From positions 1-24,441 of the forward strand of contig JBEBBU010000052.1 of the NCBI GenBank assembly GCA_041158225.1: a stretch of DNA of 24,441 bases, in the 5' to 3' direction. Shown piece after piece: positions 1 to 8,160 of this stretch (position 1 is its first letter; every line of letters begins with the position of its first letter). Under the pieces are notes generated by a model. That model saw only the letters and a list, made by a program, of their open reading frames with translations, made no database searches and was not told the DNA's origin. Source of the DNA: JBEBBU01 sp041158225 (GTDB taxonomy: Bacteria; Pseudomonadota; Gammaproteobacteria; Methylococcales; Methylococcaceae). Both the position numbers and the translations under genes were made by a program.

Positions 1-1179
1 CGCGCAGACATTGAGGCCGGTCATTTTGAATGGTCAGTGGGCCTTGAAGATGTGCATATGAATATTGAGGCGCGCCTGACCCAGCGTATTGGAGAAGCTG
101 GCAAGAAACTGCATACCGGCCGTTCGCGCAATGACCAGGTCGCTACGGATATCCGTCTTTATCTGCGTAGCGAGATTGACAAGATCGTGCAGGGTCTTGC
201 CACATTGCAGCGTGTGCTGCTGGATCTTGCAGAACGTGAATATGACACCATCATGCCCGGATTTACCCATCTGCAGGTGGCGCAACCGATCACTTTCGGT
301 CATCACCTCATGGCCTGGCACGATATGCTGGCACGCGATGAATCGAGAATGCAGGATTGCAGAAGGCGTCTGAATGTCATGCCTCTGGGAGCGGCTGCGC
401 TGGCAGGATCAAGTTTTCCGCTGGATCGGGAGTACACGGCGGCCCTGCTCGGGTTTGAACGGCCAGCCAGCAATTCGCTGGATGCGGTAAGCGACCGTGA
501 TTTTGCCATCGAGTTTGCAGCAGCCTCCAGTGTGCTGCTGATGCACTTCTCGCGCTTTTCAGAAGAACTGGTGTTATGGGCTTCCGCTCAGTTTGGCTTT
601 ATTGATCTGCCGGATGCGTTCTGTACGGGATCTTCCATCATGCCCCAGAAAAAAAATCCTGATGTACCCGAACTGGTACGCGGTAAGTCGGGGAGGGTAT
701 TCGGGCATCTGATGGGGCTGTTGACGCTCATGAAAGGCCAGCCACTGGCCTATAACAAGGATAATCAGGAAGACAAGGAGCCAATCTTCGATACAGTCGA
801 TACGGTGAAAGACTGTCTCAGGGCTTTCATTGACATGATGCCTAATGTTAAGGCACGCAGGGCAGCCATGGAAGAATCTGCCCGCAAGGGCTTTGCGACG
901 GCTACCGATCTCGCGGATTATCTGGTACGCCTCGGCGTGCCCTTCCGCGACGCGCATGAAATTGTCGGCAAGGCTGTGCGTCTCGGCGTGGAAACCCAGC
1001 GCGATCTTTCGGATCTGACCTTGCAGGAACTGCAGTCGTTTTCTCCATTGATCACTTCTGATGTCTATAGCGTACTGACCCTGCAGGGATCCGTGGCTGC
1101 CAGAAATCATGTGGGTGGCACTGCTCCGGAGCAGGTGCTTGCCGCCATCAGGCAGGCAAGAGCGTTGCGAATGTCATGA
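1..1179 (+). CDS. argH: argininosuccinate lyase, 5'-truncated by window edge
   Basis: ArgH cleaves argininosuccinate to arginine and fumarate, the last step of arginine synthesis, as a cytoplasmic homotetramer. The frame is open from base 1, and the codons before the first in-frame GTG at 37 already match the family, so the gene enters from the left and that GTG is not a start. By comparison with the E. coli protein (about 457 residues), the 392 residues here lack about 70-75 N-terminal residues. Visible hallmarks are EDVHMNIEARL, KKLHTGRSRNDQVATD, MPGFTHLQVAQP, and the superfamily signature loop GSSIMPQKKNPD (near bases 628-663), which carries the catalytic serine region. LADYLVRLGVPFRDAHEIVG near the C terminus is also typical. 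No terminator is seen after it. The tRNA operon promoter begins 16 bases past the stop. Confidence 0.97.
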   Translation, partial: RADIEAGHFEWSVGLEDVHMNIEARLTQRIGEAGKKLHTGRSRNDQVATDIRLYLRSEIDKIVQGLATLQRVLLDLAEREYDTIMPGFTHLQVAQPITFGHHLMAWHDMLARDESRMQDCRRRLNVMPLGAAALAGSSFPLDREYTAALLGFERPASNSLDAVSDRDFAIEFAAASSVLLMHFSRFSEELVLWASAQFGFIDLPDAFCTGSSIMPQKKNPDVPELVRGKSGRVFGHLMGLLTLMKGQPLAYNKDNQEDKEPIFDTVDTVKDCLRAFIDMMPNVKARRAAMEESARKGFATATDLADYLVRLGVPFRDAHEIVGKAVRLGVETQRDLSDLTLQELQSFSPLITSDVYSVLTLQGSVAARNHVGGTAPEQVLAAIRQARALRMS

Positions 1180-1195
1180 TTTTGGCTTTCAGGTA

Positions 1196-1224
1196 TTGAC
1201 GGGAGCAGAATAGCCCCCTATAAT
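1196..1224 (+). promoter_or_regulatory. sigma-70 promoter of the tRNA operon
   Basis: A TTGACG -35 box (1196-1201) and a perfect TATAAT -10 box (1219-1224) are separated by exactly 17 bases. The bases after the -10 box are G/C-rich (GCACGGC). This is the kind of discriminator associated with stringent control of stable-RNA promoters; that control is inferred. Transcription would start near 1231, about 39 bases before tRNA-Pro. The leader has a small hairpin, TTCGG-TCAAG-CCGAA, at about 1232-1246. Confidence 0.88.
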
Positions 1225-1269
1225 GCACGGCTTCGGTCAAGCCGAAATTGGTGACCTTGTCAGCTCTTT

Positions 1270-1346
1270 CGGGGTATAGCGCAGTCTGGTAGCGCGTCTG
1301 CTTTGGGAGCAGAATGTCGGGGGTTCGAATCCCTCTACCCCGACCA
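1270..1346 (+). tRNA. tRNA-Pro (anticodon TGG)
   Basis: A 77-base cloverleaf. The acceptor stem CGGGGTA pairs with TACCCCG, followed by discriminator A and an encoded CCA. The anticodon loop TTTGGGA gives anticodon TGG, and GGTTCGAAT marks the T loop. It is the first gene of the four-tRNA operon, five bases before tRNA-Arg. Confidence 0.97.
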
Positions 1347-1351
1347 GCTTT

Positions 1352-1428
1352 GCGCTTGTAGCTCAGCTGGATAGAGCATCGGCCTTCTAAGCCGAGGGTC
1401 GCAGGTTCGAGTCCTGCCAGGCGCGCCA
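1352..1428 (+). tRNA. tRNA-Arg (anticodon TCT)
   Basis: A 77-base cloverleaf. The acceptor stem GCGCTTG pairs with CAGGCGC, followed by discriminator G and an encoded CCA. The anticodon loop CTTCTAA gives TCT, which reads the rarer AGA/AGG arginine codons. It has a standard D-arm (GCTCAGCTGGATAGAGC) and T-loop GGTTCGAGT. Confidence 0.97.
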
Positions 1429-1442
1429 TTTATGATACAATG

Positions 1443-1518
1443 GTGGCCGTAGCTCAGTTGGTAGAGCCCCGGATTGTGATTCCGGTTGTCGTGGGTTCGA
1501 GCCCCATCGGTCACCCCA
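1443..1518 (+). tRNA. tRNA-His (anticodon GTG)
   Basis: A 76-base cloverleaf. The acceptor stem GTGGCCG pairs with CGGTCAC, followed by discriminator C and an encoded CCA. The anticodon loop TTGTGAT gives GTG. The base before the first acceptor base (1442) is G, facing discriminator C, which is the extra G(-1) identity element of histidine tRNAs. The mature RNA would therefore start at 1442. Confidence 0.96.
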
Positions 1519-1556
1519 CTGATATAGTGTTACCTGATTTACCGATTGCAACGATC

Positions 1557-1632
1557 GGGCCGTTAGCTCAGCTGGTAGAGCAGTGGACTCTTAATCCATC
1601 GGTCCAAGGTTCGAATCCTTGACGGCCCACCA
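1557..1632 (+). tRNA. tRNA-Lys (anticodon CTT)
   Basis: A 76-base cloverleaf. The acceptor stem GGGCCGT pairs with ACGGCCC, followed by discriminator A and an encoded CCA. The anticodon stem GTGGA/TCCAT encloses loop CTCTTAA, giving CTT. This is the less common of the two lysine isoacceptors and reads AAG. It is the last tRNA of the operon, six bases before the terminator hairpin. Confidence 0.95.
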
Positions 1633-1637
1633 ATTCC

Positions 1638-1666
1638 GAAAAACCAGCCAGCGTGCTGGTTTTTTA
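1638..1666 (+). terminator. rho-independent terminator of the tRNA operon
   Basis: The inverted repeat AACCAGC / GCTGGTT with a short loop is followed directly by a run of six T, and preceded by an A run. It lies immediately after the tRNA-Lys CCA end, so it ends the tRNA transcript. Confidence 0.88.
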
Positions 1667-1696
1667 TTGCCTTTCCCCCGCTGAAGAAGCCAAGCC

Positions 1697-1909
1697 TTAC
1701 GGTGTGATGCCAGCGGCAAACCGCTGCAAGCGCTCCCCTTCGGCTCGTGCCCCGGCCAGCAACTGACTCCAGTCGTCTGGCGGATGCCCGCTTTCCAGCA
1801 TCTTGCGGAATACTCGGTAGGCGTCGTCGCTGCTCTCGTCATTGATCCACGCAAACACGATCACCTTGCTGGATGCGTGGTAACGAATGCATTGCCTTTC
1901 GGATTCATG
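1697..1909 (-). pseudogene. remnant of a YhaV-type toxin (C-terminal fragment)
   Basis: The minus-strand frame ending in TAA at 1697-1699 is open back to a TAG at 1910-1912 and has no start codon with a ribosome site. It reads IRYHASSKVIVFAWINDE, a short stretch, then DAYRVFRKMLESGHPPDDW, and ends ERLQRFAAGITP. This matches the C-terminal third of YhaV, the ribonuclease toxin of PrlF(SohA)-YhaV toxin-antitoxin systems, where the E. coli protein has VIILGWMNDE and DAYTVFSKMLKRGHPPADW. Compared with E. coli, several residues between NDE and DAY are missing. The N-terminal two thirds and the antitoxin gene are absent. It is almost certainly non-functional, and its place 65 bases past tRNA-Lys suggests an old island. 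I recognised the family from memory without a search. Confidence 0.8.
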
Positions 1910-1940
1910 CTACAAAAGTTCTCGGCCCACTGATTCCCAG

Positions 1941-1959
1941 TTCTGCAAGCTTGCCAGAA
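1941..1959. repeat. short near-palindrome between toxin remnant and permease gene
   Basis: The sequence TTCTGCAAGCTTGCCAGAA is almost self-complementary, with one extra base. No T run follows on either strand, so it is not a classic terminator. It lies just beyond the 3' end of the ABC permease gene (stop at 1970-1972) and may fold at the end of that transcript. Apart from this and the toxin remnant, the 1633-1969 stretch shows nothing recognisable. Confidence 0.35.
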
Positions 1960-1969
1960 TGGCCTATTC

Positions 1970-4405
1970 TCAGCCCTCTAGTGCTTCTCTTGCGGATATC
2001 CTCCCAGCCTGCAGGGCAGGGGTTACCGATGCTGCTACTGCCATAAACAGCACAATACCCAGCCAGTACAGCATACCTGCTACATTCATGTACTGGTCAA
2101 GGTGAACCTGTAGCAGCACGCTTCCCAGCGTTTCTGTCATGGGTTTGGCCAGCATCCAGGCCAGTGGCACACTGATGATCCATGCCAGGACAGCGTGACA
2201 GAGGGCTTCCACTACGACCATGCGGATAATGGCGCTTCCGGGGGTACCCAGACTGCGCAGGATGCCAATATCCCTGCGCCGCTGCAGCACCTGGACGGCC
2301 AGCGTTCCAGCAAGGCCGATACCACCTACAAGCAGCATCATGCCCGCAACCCCCTTGAATATCATGATGACAGCCTGGAACTGCCTTAGCGCATAAAGCC
2401 TGAGATGTTCGCGTCCTATGGTGTTAAAACTGTCCAGTGCGATACCCTTGTCTGCCAGTGATGCCTGCAGATGATCAATCAGACTATCCTCTGTCGTGGC
2501 ATCCAGTGGTTGGGCGCTGGCCAGAAGCAGACTGGTGAGGCTGAGATCATCTGTATCGTTATCGATGGCCTTCTGGGGCGCATAGACTGCTTCCACGGCA
2601 ATGGGCTGGGTGGTGATACTGCGATAGGTACCGATAATCTCCCATTCAGACCTGTTGTTGCCTGTGATGGCTTCCACCCTGTCTCCTGGAGCCAGTCCAT
2701 GTATGGTCGCGGTGGTTTCATTGATGACCAGATGATGCTGTCCACTGTCAGCGCTATTGAACCAGCGTCCCGCACGTATGTCAGCTGTAAAAAGATGACC
2801 TCCCGCAGGTACTGCCATCAGTTGCAGGCCGAGGCGCCCTGTCGCATGCACCGGTAGTCCCGCATGCAGGATCTGCAGTGGATGACGCGCCCAGCCTTCG
2901 ATGTCTATGGCGGCATCATGTTGCCTGATGATGGGCTGAAGTATGGCCATGGATTGGGGCTGACTGAAAGCCATTTTTACCTGATAGTGATGACTGGCCA
3001 GTTCATGATCCAGCGTACCTTCCAGCGCACTGACCAGATTGAGCAGGGTCATGAATCCGATACCTGACAGTACCAGTACACTCTGGGTCATCAGCATGCG
3101 GCTTCTGGCGCGGAAGCACTGGCTGAGTGCAGAAGCTTCCAGGGTTGGCAGCATGCGCGCACCTATGACATCAATCAGACGATCCAGATGATCGGGTTTG
3201 CTGTGATGCTCCTGCCCATGACTTCCCAGCGCTTCTGTCAACCGAACCCGAACGCCAGTCCAGATGGGGCCAACTGCTGCCAGTGCCGGCAGTATCAGTC
3301 CACATGCCATCATGCTGGCCAGCGCTACCGCGGAAAACCGGAAGGAACCTGCATCCATATTGAACAGGGCCAGTACCGCATCTGATGCAAGCCAGGCCGC
3401 GATGCCAGCCAGAGGAATGGCCATCAGTAGTGCCATCACCGCCATCAGTTCCACTTCTGCCAGATAGGTGAGGGTCAGTCGCAGAGTCGTCGTGCCAAGT
3501 GCTTTCAGGATACCGATCTGCCGGATCTGCCTGGCCATGTGAGCGCTGAGGATATTGAAGATCATTACACAGGCCAGTAGCATGGCGACTAAAGCCATGC
3601 CTTGCAGGATGATATGGATACCGGCCAGGTAGGGGCGTCCCCAGTGCTTTTCTGGATCCTGCACCATGACTGACCTGATGGTGGCATGATGCCCGCCCAG
3701 CCATGCATACAGAGAAGCCGTGATTTCATCCCTGTGTTCAAGCGTGAATGGGGGGGTATGCTGGATCAGTAACTGCCTGAGCGCAGCGCTGTCGAGCCCC
3801 CATGCATGCAGGGTTGCCCTGGAGGCAAACAATACCGCCTGTCCTCCCAGACGCGGTGGTTTGACCAGAGGATGACGCACCATACCGCCAATCGCTACGC
3901 TGTGAATGCCGCTCTCAGTGGCAATGTCGATGCGATCACCCATCTGGAGTCCGGTGAATGCAGCAGAAAGATTTTCAACTGCCAGACTGCTGTCATCGGG
4001 CCAGTGCCCCTGGATGAGCAGGCTAAGATCCATGGCCTGTTGCTCAGGTTCAGGCCGCACCATGAGCAGTCCCTGTTGCCATTGGCCATCCGGTTTCCTG
4101 AACCTGACAGCAGCCTGCTGCAGGCTATCGACAGCAGTGATGCCGGGAAGATGCCGTATTGCAGTGGCGCTGTCATCATCATGGTCGCCGCTGACCAGTA
4201 CCTGCAGATGGGAAGGATGCGAAGCCAGATGCACCTGATCCATTCTTTCCAGCTGAAGACTGATCATGCCTGTGATGGTACCCAGCGTGAAAAGTCCAGT
4301 GGCTAGACTCATGATGGTCAGCCAGGTCTGCTGTCTGGCAAGCCAGAGATCACGCCAGATCTTATGCAGCAGGATGTTCAAACCTGTCATCCCGACATGC
4401 GTCAT
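1970..4405 (-). CDS. ABC transporter permease, FtsX/MacB type with two FtsX domains
   Basis: A large inner-membrane permease of 811 residues. It has one N-terminal membrane segment (about residues 28-50), a periplasmic region, a first three-helix FtsX domain (about 265-390, including IRQIGILKALGTTTLRLTLT), a second segment near 440-460 and periplasmic region, and a second FtsX domain at the end (from about 690, including RRRDIGILRSLGTPGSAIIR). The doubled layout and length resemble E. coli YbbP and other fused LolC/E- or MacB-type permeases, which move lipidic or hydrophobic molecules or act mechanically on the periplasm. The start ATG lies inside the ATPase gene (44-base overlap); a second ATG five codons later is possible. 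It is the last gene of the carotenoid operon. The substrate cannot be read from the sequence. Confidence 0.88.
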   Translation of the reverse strand: MTHVGMTGLNILLHKIWRDLWLARQQTWLTIMSLATGLFTLGTITGMISLQLERMDQVHLASHPSHLQVLVSGDHDDDSATAIRHLPGITAVDSLQQAAVRFRKPDGQWQQGLLMVRPEPEQQAMDLSLLIQGHWPDDSSLAVENLSAAFTGLQMGDRIDIATESGIHSVAIGGMVRHPLVKPPRLGGQAVLFASRATLHAWGLDSAALRQLLIQHTPPFTLEHRDEITASLYAWLGGHHATIRSVMVQDPEKHWGRPYLAGIHIILQGMALVAMLLACVMIFNILSAHMARQIRQIGILKALGTTTLRLTLTYLAEVELMAVMALLMAIPLAGIAAWLASDAVLALFNMDAGSFRFSAVALASMMACGLILPALAAVGPIWTGVRVRLTEALGSHGQEHHSKPDHLDRLIDVIGARMLPTLEASALSQCFRARSRMLMTQSVLVLSGIGFMTLLNLVSALEGTLDHELASHHYQVKMAFSQPQSMAILQPIIRQHDAAIDIEGWARHPLQILHAGLPVHATGRLGLQLMAVPAGGHLFTADIRAGRWFNSADSGQHHLVINETTATIHGLAPGDRVEAITGNNRSEWEIIGTYRSITTQPIAVEAVYAPQKAIDNDTDDLSLTSLLLASAQPLDATTEDSLIDHLQASLADKGIALDSFNTIGREHLRLYALRQFQAVIMIFKGVAGMMLLVGGIGLAGTLAVQVLQRRRDIGILRSLGTPGSAIIRMVVVEALCHAVLAWIISVPLAWMLAKPMTETLGSVLLQVHLDQYMNVAGMLYWLGIVLFMAVAASVTPALQAGRISAREALEG

Positions 4406-5069
4406 GCGTCAATCTGCCATTGAGTATCGTCACCTGTCTGCCGGCCGCGCTGGCCAGTGTTTCATTATGGGTGGCCATGATCAGCGTTCTGCCCTGACAC
4501 TGCAGGGAACAGAACAGCTCAAATACGGCATCGGCAGTGGCAGCATCCAGATTGCCGGTGGGTTCATCGGCGACGATGAGAGGGGGATCATTGGCGATGG
4601 CTCTTGCCACAGCCGCCCGCTGCTGCTGGCCTCCTGAAACCTGACTGGGCAGCCGTCCGGCAGCATCGGCAAGTCCGACCGATGCCAGAAGATCCCGCGC
4701 GCGTGTCTTGCGCTGCTGTCTGGAGAGTGTTCCGGCCAGATCCATGGGCAGTATGACATTCTGTAGCAGGGTGAGCGTAGGCAGCAGATGGAAAAACTGG
4801 AAAACGATACCCACATGACAGCAGCGCCATGCGGTCAGTTGCGCCTGGCTCATCTGGTGCAGAGGAGACCCCATGACCCATACCTGACCTGAATCAGGCT
4901 GGTCTATGCCGCTGATCATGTTGAGCAGGGTTGATTTGCCATTACCTGACGGACCCACAACAGCCAGGAACTCGCCCTGTGAAATTCTCAGGTCAATGGA
5001 TTTGAGTACAGCGCTGTCCGTCTGTTCATAATGCTTTTTAACCTGGATGAGTTCGATATGCGAAGACAT
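4362..5069 (-). CDS. ABC transporter ATP-binding protein (LolD/MacB/YbbA-like)
   Basis: A 235-residue cytoplasmic ATPase that powers the FtsX-type permease encoded immediately downstream. Visible motifs are Walker A GPSGNGKST (39-47), Q-loop FQFFHLLP (about 90-97), signature VSGGQQQR (144-151), Walker B LIVADEPTGNLD (164-175) and the H-loop histidine in MATHNE (201). Length and the TGNLD D-loop fit the LolD/MacB/YbbA/DevA group. Its ATG directly abuts the TGA of the upstream CrtP-like gene (TGAATG), which points to translational coupling, and its 3' end overlaps the permease start by 44 bases. Both transporter halves are therefore transcribed with the carotenoid genes. Confidence 0.93.
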   Translation of the reverse strand: MSSHIELIQVKKHYEQTDSAVLKSIDLRISQGEFLAVVGPSGNGKSTLLNMISGIDQPDSGQVWVMGSPLHQMSQAQLTAWRCCHVGIVFQFFHLLPTLTLLQNVILPMDLAGTLSRQQRKTRARDLLASVGLADAAGRLPSQVSGGQQQRAAVARAIANDPPLIVADEPTGNLDAATADAVFELFCSLQCQGRTLIMATHNETLASAAGRQVTILNGRLTHDACRDDRFEHPAA

Positions 5070-6560
5070 TCAGGTCGCCAGATCAGCAAGGATGCGATCC
5101 CTGACCAGCTGGCCTGACAGCACCACCATGGGCATGCCTCCTCCCGGATTGACGCTGCCACCCACAAAATAGAGGTTGGACAGTTCCTGACTCCTGCGTG
5201 GCGCTTTGAGACCGAGGTTGAGCCAGCGGTCTGCGACGACGCCATAAATGGAACCACGATTTGAATAGTATTTCGACTGGATATCAAGGGGGGTCCAGGT
5301 GCTTTCACTGACAATATGATGACTGATCTGATCCAGTCCCATGCGTTCGAGTTTTTCCAGAACCCTTGTCCTGAGTGCCTGATAGTCAGCATCTGTCAGT
5401 CTTGCCGGATCTTCGAGGTGGGGTATATGCGGCAGTACCTTGATGACTTCACAGCCTTCGGGAGCCTGTGCCGGATCAGTCTTGCATGGGGCAACGACAT
5501 AAAGCGTGGGATCTTCAGACAGTTCACCACTACTGAAAACAGCCCTGAAATGTTCTTCCGGTTTGTCAGAATAGAAAAAATTATGGTGCGCCAATTGCGG
5601 ATAGGTCCGGTTGATGCCCAGGTGCAACACCAGACCTGAACAACTCGGTGCAAAGCGTTGCATGCGCTGCACTTCATGGTCGGTGTTACCCAATAGCCGC
5701 TGCATGGCTGGGATCACTTCCATGTTGGAAATGACAATATCAACGGACAATACTTCACCATCCGCCAGCGTGACTGATGTGGCGCGCCCATTGACTTTAT
5801 CTATCCGCGCGACTTCGCTGTTGAGCCTGATGCTGACACCCAATTCCTGGGCGAGCTGTTGCAGCGCCTCGGCCAGACCGTACATGCCGCCCCTGACATA
5901 CCAGAGGCCATACTGATACTGGATGTAGGGCAGCAGATTCATCAGTGCAGGGGCACGATAGGGAGATGATCCAACATATTTGATGAAATAGTTCAGGATA
6001 TCCACCAGTTTGGGGTGGTGGATGAAACGCCTGACGCCCTGATCCATGCTTCTCAGCACATCAAAACGGCAACTGCGTACCAGACCATAGTACTTCAGCA
6101 GTGCACCAAGGCTTTCAATGCCATGCCTGAAATAACCGTCTTCGGTTTCCTGTCCCAGCCTTTTGGCATAGGCCATGAACTGCATGAAATCTGTATAGGC
6201 TTCGGGGTGTAGCTGATCCAGCTGTGCTTTCTGGCGCACTGGATCCTCGCACAGGTCAATGACCGTGCCATCTTCAAAGAAATTGCGCCAGTGGGGATCT
6301 ACTTTCTCAATGGTGACATAATCCGACATCCTGCGGCCAGTTCGGGTGAACAGCGCTTCGAATATATGCGGCATGGTCAGGATGGAGGGCCCCAGATCGA
6401 AGGTGAAGCCATCCTGCTGCAATACATTCAGCTTGCCTCCCAGGCGTTCGTTCTTTTCAACGATCTCCACCTGAAAGCCTTCTGATGCCATTGAAATGGC
6501 GGCAGAAAGCCCCCCCAGTCCCCCACCAATGACGATTACTTTCTCGCGTCGCTGCTGCAT
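5070..6560 (-). CDS. carotenoid oxidase/desaturase, CrtP-like (4,4'-diaponeurosporene oxygenase type)
   Basis: A 496-residue FAD-dependent carotenoid oxidoreductase of the CrtI family. The N-terminal dinucleotide-binding motif VIGGGLGGLSAA spans about 10-21, followed by an acidic end (EIVEKN) and GGKLN. FTFDLGPSILTMPHIFE, YFIKYVGSSPYRAPAL, YGLWYVRGGMYGLAEAL and the C-terminal NLYFVGGSVNPGGGMPMV agree closely with staphylococcal CrtP, which oxidises the terminal methyl of 4,4'-diaponeurosporene to an aldehyde, and less with desaturases CrtN or CrtI. The ATG has an excellent ribosome site (AAGGAGG, 7 bases upstream). It lies 10 bases after the aldehyde dehydrogenase stop and its own TGA abuts the ATPase ATG. 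C30 rather than C40 substrate is inferred from similarity recalled from memory. Confidence 0.87.
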   Translation of the reverse strand: MQQRREKVIVIGGGLGGLSAAISMASEGFQVEIVEKNERLGGKLNVLQQDGFTFDLGPSILTMPHIFEALFTRTGRRMSDYVTIEKVDPHWRNFFEDGTVIDLCEDPVRQKAQLDQLHPEAYTDFMQFMAYAKRLGQETEDGYFRHGIESLGALLKYYGLVRSCRFDVLRSMDQGVRRFIHHPKLVDILNYFIKYVGSSPYRAPALMNLLPYIQYQYGLWYVRGGMYGLAEALQQLAQELGVSIRLNSEVARIDKVNGRATSVTLADGEVLSVDIVISNMEVIPAMQRLLGNTDHEVQRMQRFAPSCSGLVLHLGINRTYPQLAHHNFFYSDKPEEHFRAVFSSGELSEDPTLYVVAPCKTDPAQAPEGCEVIKVLPHIPHLEDPARLTDADYQALRTRVLEKLERMGLDQISHHIVSESTWTPLDIQSKYYSNRGSIYGVVADRWLNLGLKAPRRSQELSNLYFVGGSVNPGGGMPMVVLSGQLVRDRILADLAT

Positions 6561-6570
6561 GACAGCCTCC

Positions 6571-8160
6571 TTAACGGATACGGATCCAACTGCTGATATT
6601 CTGGAAAAACTGCCGGTAACTGAATGAGGCGTATGCCATCAGTGAGCGGACAGCGCTAAAGTTGCGTAGCAGACGTATGGGCAGGCAGGAAGCACCGTGA
6701 CAGAAGTCAAGAAACCCTCTGAATACCGCATAGGAATCTGGTGGATAGGGGAACCAGTTGGGTTCTGTGACGCATGGATTACGACTGATCAGGCCTGATA
6801 CGCTCTGGCTGAATGCCAGCAGGCCTTCAGCGCCATGGTAGCGGCCAAAACCACTCTGCTTGACGCCGCCAAAGGGCAGCGCCGGGTGCCCCACATTCTT
6901 CAGTACATCATTGATGGCCCAGTTGCCGGTTTCAAGCGTATGGGCTATGGCCAGAGCCCTCGATTCGTCACGACTCCAGATGGACGCATTCAGTCCAAGG
7001 TAACTGTCATTGGCCAGCCTTACTGCATCTGCATCGCTCTCGAATGGCATGACTGGCAGCACTGGTCCAAAACTTTCCTCACGCATGATGCGCATGTCAT
7101 GATTGACATGCCATAAGAGGACAGGGGAGACTTTGTGTCCCATACGCTCCATTGGCCCAGAGGCCATGGCACCTTGGGCAAGGGCATCCTGATACTGGCT
7201 TTCCAGTATGGCAAACTGGGCCAGCGAGGTCATGATGCCCATATCGCCACCGTCTTTGCCGTGTCCAACCCTGATGGTATCAAGGTTCTGCTGCAGCATG
7301 GCAAGAAAACGCTGATAAATGCTGTGATGGACATACAGCCTTTCTACCGAGACGCAGACCTGACCACTGTTGCAGAACGCACCATACAGCGCAGCCCGGC
7401 AGGCTCGTTCCAGATCAGCATCTTCCAGCACGATCATGGCATCCTTGCCGCCAAGTTCCAGCATGACCGGAATAGGGTGTTGCGCTGCTCTTGCCATCAC
7501 TGCCCGTCCACCTGCAAGACCGCCAGTAAAAAAGACCAGATCCGGGCCAGCATCGACCAGCTGTTCTCCCTGTACGGGACCACCCGTCACGCACTGCACC
7601 AGATTTTCCGGCAGATCAAGTTCCGCCATAAGCGACATGATCTGTCCCGTAACCGGCATGCACAGCTCGGAAGGTTTAAGCATGACCGCATTGCCTGCAT
7701 GCAGCGCTGTGAGCATGGGTATCAGACTGAGCTGAAATGGGAAGTTCCAGGGGGCAATAACGGCAACCACGCCGTATGGCCGGTAACAGATGCTGGCGGT
7801 CGCCGCGGGGAAGCGTAGTGGCGAAGTGGCGACTGGTTTTTCCCTGAGAATGCTTGCGGCATGCTGCTGGTAGTAGGCCGCCATGTCCAGAACAGGATAT
7901 ATTTCACTCAGCAGGGCTTCGGTTTTGACTTTGCCACAGGTCTCCACCAGACAGTCGCAGAGCTCATCCACCCTTCGCATGATGGCCGCTTTCAGCGGAG
8001 CCAGCTTTCTGCTGCGTTCTTCTGGTGTGAGTGCAGACCAGCTTCTGGCGGCGCTGCGTCCCTCACTTACCATGTCTGCAATCCTGCTCGGGTCCGTGAC
8101 CGGATAATCCCCCAGCCAGCGGCCATCGACAGGTGATTGAACCCTGATGGCATCTGACAT
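6571..8160 (-). CDS. aldehyde dehydrogenase of carotenoid pathway (diaponeurosporenal dehydrogenase-like)
   Basis: A 529-residue NAD(P)-dependent aldehyde dehydrogenase. It shows the oxyanion-region motif APWNFPF (about 136-142), the nucleotide-binding FTGGLAGG (211-218, Gly where many members have Ser), the general-base motif LELGGKD (Glu about 235) and the catalytic cysteine in NSGQVCV (about 269). Between two carotenoid oxidoreductases, the likely reaction is oxidation of a C30 carotenoid terminal aldehyde to the acid, as for staphylococcal AldH and Methylomonas Ald. About 60 residues beyond the usual catalytic domain form a hydrophobic/aromatic and arginine-bearing tail (from about 465) that might hold the enzyme at the membrane. 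I chose the ATG at 8160 because it overlaps the preceding stop as TGATG. A GTG five codons upstream (8175) is possible. Confidence 0.87.
   Translation of the reverse strand: MSDAIRVQSPVDGRWLGDYPVTDPSRIADMVSEGRSAARSWSALTPEERSRKLAPLKAAIMRRVDELCDCLVETCGKVKTEALLSEIYPVLDMAAYYQQHAASILREKPVATSPLRFPAATASICYRPYGVVAVIAPWNFPFQLSLIPMLTALHAGNAVMLKPSELCMPVTGQIMSLMAELDLPENLVQCVTGGPVQGEQLVDAGPDLVFFTGGLAGGRAVMARAAQHPIPVMLELGGKDAMIVLEDADLERACRAALYGAFCNSGQVCVSVERLYVHHSIYQRFLAMLQQNLDTIRVGHGKDGGDMGIMTSLAQFAILESQYQDALAQGAMASGPMERMGHKVSPVLLWHVNHDMRIMREESFGPVLPVMPFESDADAVRLANDSYLGLNASIWSRDESRALAIAHTLETGNWAINDVLKNVGHPALPFGGVKQSGFGRYHGAEGLLAFSQSVSGLISRNPCVTEPNWFPYPPDSYAVFRGFLDFCHGASCLPIRLLRNFSAVRSLMAYASFSYRQFFQNISSWIRIR

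Noticed and set aside
574..1110. Minus-strand open frame of 178 codons inside argH
   Set aside because: The plus strand is a clear argH match here; the antisense frame has no family-like motifs and no ribosome site.
1148..1622. Open frames running across the tRNA genes on both strands
   Set aside because: They translate tRNA sequence (AQLVE-like strings are typical of tRNA read as protein) and are artefacts.
7135..7818. Plus-strand frame of 227 codons opposite the aldehyde dehydrogenase
   Set aside because: It is a shadow of a gene with all ALDH catalytic motifs, and its composition (His/Arg/Gln-rich) is not protein-like.
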